Shown here: piece after piece, positions 1-10,712 of the stretch | Layout of the letters: the number at the start of each line of letters is the position of its first letter | How positions within the stretch are numbered: the first letter of the stretch is position 1 | From: Methanosalsum natronophilum | Lineage (GTDB): Archaea; Halobacteriota; Methanosarcinia; Methanosarcinales; Methanosarcinaceae | DNA: 64,000 bases | Direction of reading: 5' to 3' | NCBI RefSeq assembly: GCF_024808815.1 | Contig: NZ_JANUCS010000004.1 | Coordinates: forward strand, 1-64,000 | The notes under the pieces: model-generated | What the model saw: only the letters and a program-made list of their open reading frames with translations | Databases searched by the model: none | Told to the model about the DNA's origin: nothing | Program-made: the position numbers and the translations under genes

Positions 1-7
1 TGTTCAT

Positions 8-60
8 GTCCTGTACCTTCCTTTTGAGGTTTTTCATCGAACTCTAATAAGGTACAGGAC
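8..60. repeat. 10-bp perfect inverted repeat with 33-nt loop
   Basis: GTCCTGTACC at 8-17 is exactly the reverse complement of GGTACAGGAC at 51-60. The right arm sits where the open frame of the following gene fragment begins without a start codon. It could be a terminator stem, or the end or footprint of a small mobile element. No transposase is visible nearby. Confidence 0.5.
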
Positions 61-158
61 TAATTATAATTTTACAGCAATTTAGTGACGCTATCTTAAT
101 TTCAGCTAAAAATGGTGAAAATAGAGATTATTTAGAAGTAAATGGTGATATTATTCAT

Positions 159-566
159 TTGAATTGTTTGGGACAACTTCCTACTAACTTGTCTACTATC
201 AAGAACAAGGACGAGCTGTATCATTTTTATAAAGAGAAAAATCCACACTTATCTGAAACAAGTTTGAAGGATAATACTGATCAGATATGGACATTCATTC
301 GAGAAATGATCGTTGGGGATATGTTCTTGATTTCAATGGATCAAGGGTCTAGAATTGGGGTAGGTTGTATTGTAAGTAATTATATCTATAAAGATATGGC
401 AGAAGAAAGTGAACAGCACATTAGGTATGTTAGATGGTTAAATACCATATCTAAATCGATGTTCGAACAGAGTTTTCCATCTAAACTAGATTGTTTAGAG
501 AATATAAATAAAATATGCAGAATCCCATTAAATACGGGTGCAGAGAATATACTTAAATCTGCATGA
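159..566 (+). CDS. Orphan EVE/ASCH-like N-terminal domain of a restriction-type protein (probably 5'-broken)
   Basis: The 135-residue product has the pattern of the small PUA/EVE-like modules at the front of Mrr- and McrB-type restriction proteins: QIWTFIREMIVGD, then GVGCIVSNYIY, then HIRYVRWL. A similar block (ATWQFTNEMKPGD ... RKVKWTHKGEW) lies inside the McrB at 33442-35553. The start given is a TTG. The same frame stays open back to 51 and its translation (SDAILISAKNGENRDYLEV) looks coding but has no ATG, so the true start may have been lost by rearrangement at the inverted repeat. The gene stops with TGA right after the domain and no nuclease domain follows. It is likely a remnant. The domain call rests on motif pattern only. 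Confidence 0.45.
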   Translation: MNCLGQLPTNLSTIKNKDELYHFYKEKNPHLSETSLKDNTDQIWTFIREMIVGDMFLISMDQGSRIGVGCIVSNYIYKDMAEESEQHIRYVRWLNTISKSMFEQSFPSKLDCLENINKICRIPLNTGAENILKSA

Positions 567-639
567 ATGTTAAGTTGTCAGTCTAACATTTTGCTAACAA
601 CTGATTATTCTCAGCATCTACCATAATTTTTTAGTAAAG

Positions 640-1380
640 TCAAATTGGGAAATCTAAACCTTTTTTGTGCTTCTTATAACAGCTGTAACAGCTTGGTTTC
701 ATTTTACTTGACTTAGCTTCATTTCCACATATATGGCAAACAACCTCTTGATATTCTTCATTACCATACTTGTTCCATGAGTTAAAGCATTCTTTGCAAT
801 ATGGATATAATGGATCTAAAGTTACCGATTTTTTACAACGTATACAATATCCGGTATCCGAAGATTTTTCAGTATTCACTGATTTATCTTTATTGTTTTT
901 CTTTTGTTTGTTCTGTTTGTTCTGTTTGTTTGTTACTTTTTCAACAGTTACTTTTACTTCTTCACTGATTCTAAATAGCCTTTTAGCTTCTTCATTTATG
1001 TTGCTATATAGTTCAGGATCTTTTTCTCTGGAGATGTATATGCCCATTTCATTATTGTTTTGTTGAGAAAATTCATAGAGGTTCATTGAAGTAACAAGGG
1101 CTTCTTTTTCGTTTAGGTAGCATTTAGCATGTAGGTTCTTGCAAAAACCGGTTCTAACATAACTTAAATTTCTGAGCCAATTGTTTTCATCTGGTTGGAG
1201 TTCATTTTTCCCATATATTATTTCAGTATTGATCTTAATTCGATTCTTATCTTCAATAAGTTCTCTTATACGATCATTTATCTTTAAAAAAGGGCTAATT
1301 AAAATTAATTTTTCATCTGCATTCTTGATGATCTCTTCTAGTTTGAAAGAAACTCCAGTAGTCGTTAAAAATTTAGCCAT
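640..1380 (-). CDS. PLD-like (HKD) protein with C-terminal zinc ribbons
   Basis: The 246-residue protein has one phospholipase D-type motif, NLHAKCYLNEKEALVTSMNL, with His84 and Lys86 and the conserved downstream N100 and E111. One HKD motif per chain implies a homodimer if active, as in Nuc- or BfiI-type nucleases. A Lys/Asn-rich linker near 150-165 leads to two Cys4 knuckles: YCIRC ... YCKEC and VCHICG ... CYSC. This arrangement suits a nucleic-acid-binding PLD nuclease or helicase-associated protein better than a lipase. Start is ATG at 1380. The gene stands alone on the minus strand, divergent from the flavoprotein gene. Substrate is unknown; a role in defence or repair is inference. Confidence 0.7.
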   Translation of the reverse strand: MAKFLTTTGVSFKLEEIIKNADEKLILISPFLKINDRIRELIEDKNRIKINTEIIYGKNELQPDENNWLRNLSYVRTGFCKNLHAKCYLNEKEALVTSMNLYEFSQQNNNEMGIYISREKDPELYSNINEEAKRLFRISEEVKVTVEKVTNKQNKQNKQKKNNKDKSVNTEKSSDTGYCIRCKKSVTLDPLYPYCKECFNSWNKYGNEEYQEVVCHICGNEAKSSKMKPSCYSCYKKHKKGLDFPI

Positions 1381-1571
1381 AATTAGAATTTAGATTACTA
1401 ATATATAAAATATATGAAGGAGTGATATAAATAAATAGTAATTGTTCAGGTTGACTAGTGGATTAACTAACACACCTTTATTATCTATAAATTGCTTAAC
1501 TTGAAATTGCTCGTAGATTAAAATATTGTTTAGATCTGAATAAGGGTAAACAATAAAAAAGGAGTGGAATC

Positions 1572-2300
1572 ATGAAAGTAACTATTTTTAATGGGAGTCC
1601 TCGGGGTAGGAAAAGTAATAGTAATATCATTGCAGAATCCATACTTGAAGGTGCAAGGATGGCAGGGGCTGATACTGAACAGATATTCCTTGTTGAGAAG
1701 GATGTTAAACAATGTCGTGGTTGTTTTGACTGTTGGGAGAAAACACCGGGTACTTGTGTTATTGAAGATGATATGAAAGAGTTGATCGATATTTACCTGG
1801 ATTCGGACTATATTGGGTTAGCAACACCTGTCTATAATATGTACATGACCGGTTTATTAAAGAATTTTACAGATAGGTTCTTGTCATTAGTAACTCCACA
1901 TCTTAGAGTACAAGAAGATGGTAGTTTTTACCATGAAGGAAGAGTAAAAAAGTTTCCTCAGCAATTTTTTATAGCAAATTCAGGATTTCCGGGAGAAGCT
2001 AATTTTGATGTACTTAAGAACTTCTTTGAAAAACAGGACCTTGTGTTTGAGTTATATCGTGATTGTGGGGAAGCACTACAAGGTGGTACTGAGGATCCTG
2101 AAATTACTAAAAACATCAATGAGTTTCGTGAAAGTCTAAAAAGAGCGGGTTCATAGCTGGTAGAGTATGGGGAAGTGTGTGATGAGATTAAAGCTCAGAT
2201 GCATAAAGCATTGATTGATCCTGATGAATATATGAAGGGAGCTAATATGGAATGGGATGAAATGCTTGAGAACATTGATACGAGTGATAATACTAAATAA
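1572..2300 (+). CDS. NAD(P)H-dependent flavodoxin-fold oxidoreductase with in-frame UAG (candidate pyrrolysine)
   Basis: The N-terminus KVTIFNGSPRGRKSNSN is the FMN-phosphate loop of the NADPH-dependent FMN reductase/iron-sulfur flavoprotein family. CRGCFDC followed by a fourth Cys at about 61 is the compact cysteine motif seen in these proteins, and TPVYNMYMTGLLKNFTDR lies on the flavin face. The frame meets TAG at 2154-2156 (codon 195) after KRAGS, but continues in frame for 47 codons to TAA at 2298. The extension LVEYGEVCDEIKAQMHKALI ... EYMKGANMEWDEML matches the usual C-terminal helix of this family, including the AN-x-x-W element. Full length is then 242 residues, normal for the family. 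Readthrough or pyrrolysine insertion is the simplest reading; a recent nonsense mutation is the alternative. A good ribosome site (GGAGTGG) precedes the ATG. Confidence 0.8.
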
Positions 2301-2356
2301 AAGCGATTTTTTACAGAATCTGCAACATACACTACTTTTTTAATAACATTAAACTT

Positions 2357-2387
2357 TGCACACTTATTAAAAAGCAATAAGTGTGCA
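2357..2387. terminator. 12-bp perfect hairpin downstream of the flavoprotein gene
   Basis: TGCACACTTATT (2357-2368) pairs perfectly with AATAAGTGTGCA (2376-2387) around a 7-nt loop. It follows the flavoprotein stop and a T-run near 2335. No strong T-run follows the stem, so a terminator role is only likely. It also lies just beyond the 3' end of the decayed minus-strand gene. Confidence 0.4.
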
Positions 2388-2415
2388 TAATTAATACTTA
2401 TTGCTTCTCTTCAAA

Positions 2416-2907
2416 TTAGCTTATTATTTTATAATTTGTTTTATAATTTTGAATATCTTTTCTAGCAATTTCTCTATCAATAACAGCTTTAGATAAACAA
2501 GCTTGAACATGTTGAAAATTTTTAGCAGTTAAGATTTATTGAGGGATTTTACCTGTAATTATATTAATATAAATTGAATATACGACAATATAGTTTAAAT
2601 CATTGTTTTTGAGATTCTCTTAATACTTATTTATATCTGGTTGTACAGTCGAAGCAACTTCTTGCAATAACTTATTAACCCTAACAAATTGCGCATTTTT
2701 TCCTAACCTAATTTTACCACTCATAAGAGATAAAAGTGTTCTTATCTCTGTAATATTTGATAAAAATCCAACACAGAATAAGAACAAATACAATAACACA
2801 AAAGAATAAAATGTACAATTTACGATTGGAACCAATCTAGCTGTTTTAGTTGTATTTGATAGGGAGGTAACATCTTTAATAATACTCAATTGATCATAGC
2901 TGACCAT
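2416..2907 (-). pseudogene. Decayed small membrane protein gene with two in-frame TAA stops
   Basis: From ATG at 2907 one frame runs 164 codons to TAA at 2416, interrupted by TAA at 2620-2622 and again near 2540. All three parts read like protein: a hydrophobic N-terminal segment (YSFVLLYLFLFCVGFLSN), a Lys/Arg-rich middle (GKIRLGKNAQFVRVNKLLQE) and a tail (QACLSKAVIDREIARKDIQN). The pieces being in one frame argues for a single gene inactivated by point mutations. A degraded relative of its N-terminal part and 5' flank lies at about 20190-20590. Family unknown. The first 95 codons could still be expressed. Confidence 0.5.
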
Positions 2908-3040
2908 TTTCAGTATCTAACCGGAAAGCAACTAACAAAAGTGATGATTAGATCACAGTAATTTTCTGGAACCGGACAATTGAACTAGTAAATTCATTTT
3001 CCAACAAAAATTAGTAAAATTTAATCAAAAATAGTTCAAA

Positions 3041-3288
3041 CTGGCAAACTTAGGTTAAAATAAATATGTGAGCCACTATTGTAAAATACAAATTTTTAAT
3101 ATCACTTCCAAAAAAATGAAGGTTACAGGGTGGTTAAAAAGTTGGGCTTTTATGGTCTTTTGTAAAAAATGCATTTTCTACAACATTAGGATAAACAATA
3201 GGTACTTTGTTAACTTTAAGATATCATATAATAGGTGAAGATTATCTGTATAAGTATTGATGCAAAAAATTTCAGTTAATTTTAATAT
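3041..3288. other. Intergenic DNA distal to the CRISPR array
   Basis: AT-rich sequence between the decayed membrane gene and the leader-distal end of the CRISPR array. I see no open frame, RNA gene or further repeat units here. Confidence 0.5.
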
Positions 3289-6200
3289 ATGTTCATCCCC
3301 ACGTGTGTGGGGAACTCCCAAGTCTGGAAGGAAGTGCATTCAATGAAACCGGTTCATCCCCACGTGTGTGGGGAACTCCAACCATATAATAGAGCTACTG
3401 ATCCGTATGACGGTTCATCCCCACGTGTGTGGGGAACTCTAGTTAACCTCCTCCTTGTGTTTTATTTGTGACGGTTCATCCCCACGTGTGTGGGGAACTC
3501 ATTAAATAAACACATGTATCCGTAACCTGAACCGGTTCATCCCCACGTGTGTGGGGAACTCTACCCGATAGTATTCTCGTTGTCGACCCATTCCGGTTCA
3601 TCCCCACGTGTGTGGGGAACTCAACAGCAAAAAAGGGCGAAATAATAAGCAAACCGGTTCATCCCCACGTGTGTGGGGAACTCAGCCCAGGGTTCATTTT
3701 AGATAGAACATTACACGGTTCATCCCCACGTGTGTGGGGAACTCGATTGCCATTTATAAACAAATTGTTCTTGTTCCGGTTCATCCCCACGTGTGTGGGG
3801 AACTCATTGTGGATAGGATAGACGATTGGGCAGAAGGCGGTTCATCCCCACGTGTGTGGGGAACTCTTATCAACAGGAGATCGAAGGAGATTTTGTTGCG
3901 GTTCATCCCCACGTGTGTGGGGAACTCTCGATATTGAAGTGATCGTTCTCTCGAACTACCGGTTCATCCCCACGTGTGTGGGGAACTCTACAACGTGATA
4001 CTGAGATATTACACGAACAGCGGTTCATCCCCACGTGTGTGGGGAACTCCCTATCTCGACAGTACACTCGAACCACGTGAACGGTTCATCCCCACGTGTG
4101 TGGGGAACTCGTCTGGATAGAATAGATAGAATTGTGCTTAGACGGTTCATCCCCACGTGTGTGGGGAACTCATTTACAAGCAGGAACAAGGAGAGAGGAC
4201 GTGCGGTTCATCCCCACGTGTGTGGGGAACTCTTTCGGCTCTGAATAGGAGACTCGACATTTTTCGGTTCATCCCCACGTGTGTGGGGAACTCGTCAGTT
4301 TATGACATTGTTATCCGCACGGGTCAGGTTCATCCCCACGTGTGTGGGGAACTCCGGTTACGTGCATAGTCATGGCTCGACCTCTCCGGTTCATCCCCAC
4401 GTGTGTGGGGAACTCTGCAACGAGAGGTTAAACGGTGAGAACCATACCGGTTCATCCCCACGTGTGTGGGGAACTCGCCATGTTGTAACATAGCTAATGC
4501 TTCGTCTCCGGTTCATCCCCACGTGTGTGGGGAACTCGTTAGTAATGGTTGAAGGTGATTATTAATTTCCGGTTCATCCCCACGTGTGTGGGGAACTCGC
4601 AAATACGTAATCTTTCAGGTAATAAATTAGCGGTTCATCCCCACGTGTGTGGGGAACTCCTGAAGTTTGGAAATATAAAGGTTGAAACACCCGGTTCATC
4701 CCCACGTGTGTGGGGAACTCTGCAGGAATCGGAGCAATATTTAGTAGAAACACGGTTCATCCCCACGTGTGTGGGGAACTCCACAAGGCACTTCATACTC
4801 AGCCTTGACATCACGGTTCATCCCCACGTGTGTGGGGAACTCGATAATTTGTAAATCATTTTTATTTGTATTTTCGGTTCATCCCCACGTGTGTGGGGAA
4901 CTCTTAGTTCGTACCGTACCCAGAGATGCCTGTCTCGGTTCATCCCCACGTGTGTGGGGAACTCTATCTTCATCTTTCGTTTTATTGGTGTTAAAACGGT
5001 TCATCCCCACGTGTGTGGGGAACTCTTCATTTATTAAATCCTGATACGAATTAATTACGGTTCATCCCCACGTGTGTGGGGAACTCCCGGCTACAGTCAT
5101 TAGGTCGCCTAACGCTGTCGGTTCATCCCCACGTGTGTGGGGAACTCATCTTAAATACTCCTTAAGTCCGCCTGTTGCCCGGTTCATCCCCACGTGTGTG
5201 GGGAACTCTTAATTTCCTTATAGCCCTGTTTAATAATTTCCGGTTCATCCCCACGTGTGTGGGGAACTCATGATATTTTAAAGCTCTATAACTCCTTCTA
5301 GCGGTTCATCCCCACGTGTGTGGGGAACTCACTTTATCGATGTTTTTAGGTTCTGTTTTTCCCGGTTCATCCCCACGTGTGTGGGGAACTCAAGTATAAA
5401 TTCTAATAAATTAACAAAAATGGCGGTTCATCCCCACGTGTGTGGGGAACTCGGACTTAGCCTGCTTCTAATACCTGAAGCCATAGGTTCATCCCCACGT
5501 GTGTGGGGAACTCAACAGCACCCACCACTAACCTACCTGCTAATCCGGTTCATCCCCACGTGTGTGGGGAACTCTATCCTAATGTTCAATGGATAGAAAA
5601 CAAAAAAGGTTCATCCCCACGTGTGTGGGGAACTCTGTAAATAATCTTTCTTGTGTGCTGGTGTTCTCGGTTCATCCCCACGTGTGTGGGGAACTCTTTT
5701 CACTACCTGATGATACTATTGCTATAGTCGGTTCATCCCCACGTGTGTGGGGAACTCGTATCACAATAATAAACTTCAGCACCAATTTCGGTTCATCCCC
5801 ACGTGTGTGGGGAACTCAACAGCACCCACCACTAACCTACCTGCTAATCCGGTTCATCCCCACGTGTGTGGGGAACTCTTTCTTGTTTGAAGTTTGAAGC
5901 AACCTCTTTTGCGGTTCATCCCCACGTGTGTGGGGAACTCTATCGAAGTTTATTATTTGAAGTTTCTGACCTACGGTTCATCCCCACGTGTGTGGGGAAC
6001 TCAACAGCCAATCTGAAGGTAATAAAGGCACTAGACGGTTCATCCCCACGTGTGTGGGGAACTCACTCTTCCCTGTACTGCGACATATTCACCAGTCGGT
6101 TCATCCCCACGTGTGTGGGGAACTCTGAATGGTTGAGTGATTGCATCGAACCACTCTCGGTTCATCCCCACGTGTGTGGGGAACTCGCAGAAAAAGCCGA

Positions 6201-6308
6201 GCCAGCAATAATTGAGTTCGGTTCATCCCCACGTGTGTGGGGAACTCTGTTTCATATTTCATTACTCCTTTGTAGTTTACGGTTCATCCCCACGTGTGTG
6301 GGGAACTC
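3289..6308 (-). CRISPR. Type I-E CRISPR array, 50 repeats and 49 spacers
   Basis: A 29-nt repeat recurs with a period of 61 bp (60-62 near the right end). In crRNA orientation (minus strand) it begins GAGTTCCCCACACACG and ends GGGGATGAACCG, with a palindromic CCCCAC/GTGGGG stem as in type I-E repeats. Repeat cores (GTTCATCCCC on the plus strand) start at 3291, 3352, 3413 and so on to 6282. Spacers are mostly 32 nt. The leftmost repeat has lost the two bases at its crRNA 3' end (AT in place of CG), as is usual at the leader-distal end. Three repeats (cores at 4328, 5487, 5609) have T instead of G as the last base in crRNA orientation. One spacer occurs twice, before the cores at 5548 and 5852. 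cas2 is about 90 bp to the right, so the leader and newest spacers are at the right end. Confidence 0.99.
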
Positions 6309-6398
6309 TGTTTCTTATATATTGAATTAAGAAGGCTAAAGGCAAGTGGTTTCCTTTGGTAAAAACCTTTCTTTAACCATATGTATCACTTGTGATTG
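6309..6398 (-). promoter_or_regulatory. CRISPR leader
   Basis: The 90 bp between the cas2 stop and the first repeat are AT-rich and non-coding, with CAATATATAAG directly next to the first repeat. In crRNA orientation this leads into the array, so it is the leader and likely holds the adaptation signal. The TATA-like stretch is close to the repeat, so the main promoter may lie further upstream, inside cas2. Confidence 0.6.
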
Positions 6399-7605
<1,207 letters not shown>

Positions 7606-7615
7606 ATTAGTATCA

Positions 7616-8302
7616 CTATTGTTTAACAGGTTTTATCAGCATAAGTCCACATCCAAAAGATTTCGACGGGCCAATTCCGTCATATAGTGCCTTTGTAAAT
7701 GCATCAATATCAGTGACCTTAATCATACCGTCAAAATCGATTGTACTTATCCTTATTTGACCTTTTCTTTTAGGCTTTTTAAATTCATGTGTCTCATAAC
7801 CATCAGCTCTAACATTGTTCCAATCGAACATAAAGCCATTTTTTAGACCTTTTTGATCTAACCACTCTAAACCCTTTTCGTGTACTATCTCTGAAATAGA
7901 AGGAAAATTTTGAGGATTGGGATTAGACTTTTTTAGTCTAAATTTTTCATCCATTACAACATCATGTCTTTTATGCTTTCCATTTACATCTTTTCTTGTA
8001 ACAACAGGATTAGCCCTTAGTGAAAAAAGAAAATATTGTCCCTCTTTGACCTTTGGGGTATATGACTTTACATCGACATTGAAATAGGAGTTATCAATAG
8101 AAGGTTTTTCTTTTGAAACCACGTAAAAAGTGGGTACCTTACCATTTATTTCATAGCGATATAAAAAATCCCTTTTTTTATCAGGATTCTTTGAAAATAA
8201 AGACCAGATAAGTTGGTGGATACTATAGGTACTTTGAAGCTTGTTCCAAACTTCACTGTCAAAGACCTTCTCTGGAAGAATTTCTGCCTTTGTCATATAC
8301 AT
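7616..8302 (-). CDS. cas6e: crRNA-processing endoribonuclease Cas6e
   Basis: The 228-residue protein begins MYMTKAEILPEKVFDSEVWN, and the Cas6e/CasE active-site region YSIHQLIWSLFSKNP with its catalytic His follows. The Gly-rich C-terminus SFGCGLMLIKPVKQ is the second RAMP signature. Cas6e cleaves the repeat hairpin of the pre-crRNA and stays on the 3' end of the crRNA in Cascade. It starts 2 bp after the cas5e stop. It ends in TAG immediately followed by TGA, so UAG suppression would add only one residue. An alternative ATG lies two codons in. Confidence 0.95.
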   Translation of the reverse strand: MYMTKAEILPEKVFDSEVWNKLQSTYSIHQLIWSLFSKNPDKKRDFLYRYEINGKVPTFYVVSKEKPSIDNSYFNVDVKSYTPKVKEGQYFLFSLRANPVVTRKDVNGKHKRHDVVMDEKFRLKKSNPNPQNFPSISEIVHEKGLEWLDQKGLKNGFMFDWNNVRADGYETHEFKKPKRKGQIRISTIDFDGMIKVTDIDAFTKALYDGIGPSKSFGCGLMLIKPVKQ

Positions 8303-8304
8303 AT

Positions 8305-9042
8305 TTAATTCTCCATATTTATCATTGCATAATATTCGTTCCTTCTAGAGAACTGCCACCTTTTACGACTCAAAATTTCATCATATTTGGATATAACTTG
8401 ATCTGATCCTATGTTTTCATCTGTATCTTCCCAATAAAATCTACAAAATTTTGATGTTGGTAGTTCTGATATAAAACCATCATCTTTAAAGGTGGCAGTT
8501 AATAATGCTTCTTTGATATTGTTTGCCGAAATAATCTTGGGATCTAGCGGTAAAGCCAATGGGCATGACTTTCTCCCAATAAACAAATTATAACTCGGGT
8601 TGTTCAATTTGTCTATCAGCTCAGAGAATGAATATGGTGCTTCATCAGCTTTTTTTGAAATGATAATTGTATACAAGCAATCATTATAATAGTCCCTTGT
8701 AGAAATAATTGTATTCAAATTATTATCATCCACGCTTAATTCTTCTTTTCTCGAAGAATACTTTCTCTTACTTCTCCCAGGCACTTGAGATGTATGGTAA
8801 TCTCTCAACATTGTACCATGGGAGTTTACTAAAACAGCATAGTTATAAGATGAACTCAATTGTAAATGAGCTTCGTCATCATCCCTATCTATACCTAAAG
8901 CAGCTGCTAATAAACCAAAGATAGCAGATTTTGAAGGATGGTCAAACGTTGGTCTGTGAGTACCTATAGCTATATCCCCCCAAGATACCATTGGAGCATA
9001 TATCCGGAAAATCAAGTAATCTTTCATTTGACCCAACTCCAT
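8305..9042 (-). CDS. cas5e: Cascade subunit Cas5e
   Basis: The 245-residue RAMP protein has the Cas5e N-terminal pattern YLIFRIYAPMVSWGDIAIGT followed by HPSKSAIFGLLAAALGI, as in CasD. Cas5e caps the 5' handle of the crRNA and contacts Cas8e. It is placed between cas7e (6-bp gap) and cas6e (2-bp gap) as in E. coli. Start ATG at 9042; M6 of the product is a possible later start. Confidence 0.95.
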   Translation of the reverse strand: MELGQMKDYLIFRIYAPMVSWGDIAIGTHRPTFDHPSKSAIFGLLAAALGIDRDDDEAHLQLSSSYNYAVLVNSHGTMLRDYHTSQVPGRSKRKYSSRKEELSVDDNNLNTIISTRDYYNDCLYTIIISKKADEAPYSFSELIDKLNNPSYNLFIGRKSCPLALPLDPKIISANNIKEALLTATFKDDGFISELPTSKFCRFYWEDTDENIGSDQVISKYDEILSRKRWQFSRRNEYYAMINMEN

Positions 9043-9048
9043 TTAATA

Positions 9049-10167
9049 TCATTGATTTAAAAAATCAAGTAATTCTGACAAACTACCTTCCCCAGTAGCA
9101 ACATTCATTGTTTTAACTTCATCTGAACATGGTCCATATACTTGTTCCATTTTCATTCTAGTATTTTCTAATGAATCAATTGCTTCACTTAACATATCTG
9201 AGCTCGTGATAGGTTTCAAATAGGATACTGCCAAGCTCCTTGGCTGTTGATTACCTTTTTCTATCATTACATAAGATGCATAGGACCTTGAGGCAAAGCT
9301 GTTTTGTTTACCTGTTGGTGAAACTTTTGAAGCTGCTTCAACCAGTGCCTTTAATGATTTCGTCACTAGAACTTTTTCACCATTTAAGTTCGATTCCAAC
9401 AAATCCGTATCAATACATATATATGTATAAAACAGTCCAGAACCAAACTCAGTTTCTCCAAGGTGACCTGATCCCATATTTTCTTCACCTTTGTTAAGGT
9501 CATCAACTGCAGTGAAATAATCGTCTTCAACAGCTACTTTGTTGACCGTGATAGCATGTGATACCTGAACTGCAGCATCTGTGTTATACATTGTATCCGA
9601 TGCAAGCATTCGACCAAACATCGCAATATCAACTGCAGTATGTTTTTGTTTCAAAAGTCCCATCTTTTTGATGTCTTCCTTAGATGGCTTTTTCGGATCC
9701 TGAGCTATCTCCGACATAAGTTTATCAATTGCATCTATTTCTTCTGGACTAAAATGTGCAAGTTGTTCAATCTCTAAATCAGCAAGAATGTCATCTTTAT
9801 TTTCTTTTTTAATTTTACCAAACGTATCGGCAATTGCTTTAGACCACTCTTTAGCAACATCTTCTTTTACAGGTGTATTAATCTGCTCACTTTCAAACCC
9901 GTTTTTTAAGAAATCTTTTAATTTATGGCCATTTGTTAGTGATTTGAATACACTAACACCCATACTTTTGGTTCTAATACCTATATTTCCATCAAGATTT
10001 TCTTTAAAAATGTCTGATGTTCTCCATGCTCTCTTTAAACTTTGAGATGATATCCTTAATCGTTGAGATCCGCCCATTATAGCTGTTTTTGGTCTTCCAA
10101 GATCATCTCTATTCAAGTTTGAAGGAGGATACGATACTAAAGTGTGTATTTGTACAAATTTTGACAT
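9049..10167 (-). CDS. cas7e: Cascade backbone subunit Cas7e
   Basis: The 372-residue product begins FVQIHTLVSYPPSNLNRDDL and GRPKTAIMGGSQRLRISSQS, the standard CasC/Cse4 signature, and includes DIAMFGRMLASD and the ITVNKVAVEDDYFTAVDD block. Six copies normally form the helical Cascade backbone along the crRNA and kink the target at 6-nt intervals. Length fits the family (about 350-380). It lies 22 bp downstream of cse2. Confidence 0.96.
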   Translation of the reverse strand: MSKFVQIHTLVSYPPSNLNRDDLGRPKTAIMGGSQRLRISSQSLKRAWRTSDIFKENLDGNIGIRTKSMGVSVFKSLTNGHKLKDFLKNGFESEQINTPVKEDVAKEWSKAIADTFGKIKKENKDDILADLEIEQLAHFSPEEIDAIDKLMSEIAQDPKKPSKEDIKKMGLLKQKHTAVDIAMFGRMLASDTMYNTDAAVQVSHAITVNKVAVEDDYFTAVDDLNKGEENMGSGHLGETEFGSGLFYTYICIDTDLLESNLNGEKVLVTKSLKALVEAASKVSPTGKQNSFASRSYASYVMIEKGNQQPRSLAVSYLKPITSSDMLSEAIDSLENTRMKMEQVYGPCSDEVKTMNVATGEGSLSELLDFLNQ

Positions 10168-10189
10168 TTATTGATCACCTATTTTCCTT

Positions 10190-10681
10190 TTAATTTGATA
10201 AATTTTCATAGTATTCAAAAGCCCAGTTCTTTTTCGTAATATCATTCCACCAATAAACACTGTTAGCAAGATTGCATATATTGATACTACCGTTCATGAG
10301 CTTAATTAACCTGACAAGATATATGAAAAGGTCATTTCTTTCATCTATAGTTAGTACTTTTCTAAACCTCAATTCACTTACTGTTGGCTTTGAACCCTCT
10401 TTTGGTTTTGCCATTTGGCCAGCGAATGTTGAGGTTGTATTATTTTCTTTCACATGAGCCAAAATGCCAGCAAGAAGTGCTATTGCTGTTTTGTTTCTGA
10501 ACCCAAGACCTTTTAATTGATGCCACAAGTAATGATATGATGGTGTAAAAATCACTTCATTTAGATTATGGCATCTACGAAGATTTGCACGATCTGCTTT
10601 TCTGTGTTCCAGATCTTTCCACCATTGTAATATCACTTTACAAGCTTCTTCATTTTCTAATGACCTTTTAGTATATGTCAA
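10190..10681 (-). CDS. cse2: Cascade small subunit Cse2 (Cas11e)
   Basis: The 163-residue, helix-rich protein has the CasB/Cse2 pattern: WWKDLEHRKADRANLRRCHN near the start, then LAGILAHVKEN and SELRFRKVLTI. Two copies usually bind along the belly of Cascade and stabilise the R-loop. Position between cas8e and cas7e matches the canonical type I-E order. Start ATG at 10681, 31 bp after the cas8e stop. Confidence 0.93.
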   Translation of the reverse strand: MTYTKRSLENEEACKVILQWWKDLEHRKADRANLRRCHNLNEVIFTPSYHYLWHQLKGLGFRNKTAIALLAGILAHVKENNTTSTFAGQMAKPKEGSKPTVSELRFRKVLTIDERNDLFIYLVRLIKLMNGSINICNLANSVYWWNDITKKNWAFEYYENLSN

Positions 10682-10712
10682 ATGTTATCACCTCACAAGC
10701 GAATTTAATATT

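Noticed and set aside
3289-6330. Many ORFs with repeated peptides (HPHVCGEL, SSPRVWGT, FIPTCVGN)
   Set aside because: They are three-frame translations of the CRISPR repeat and have no coding value.
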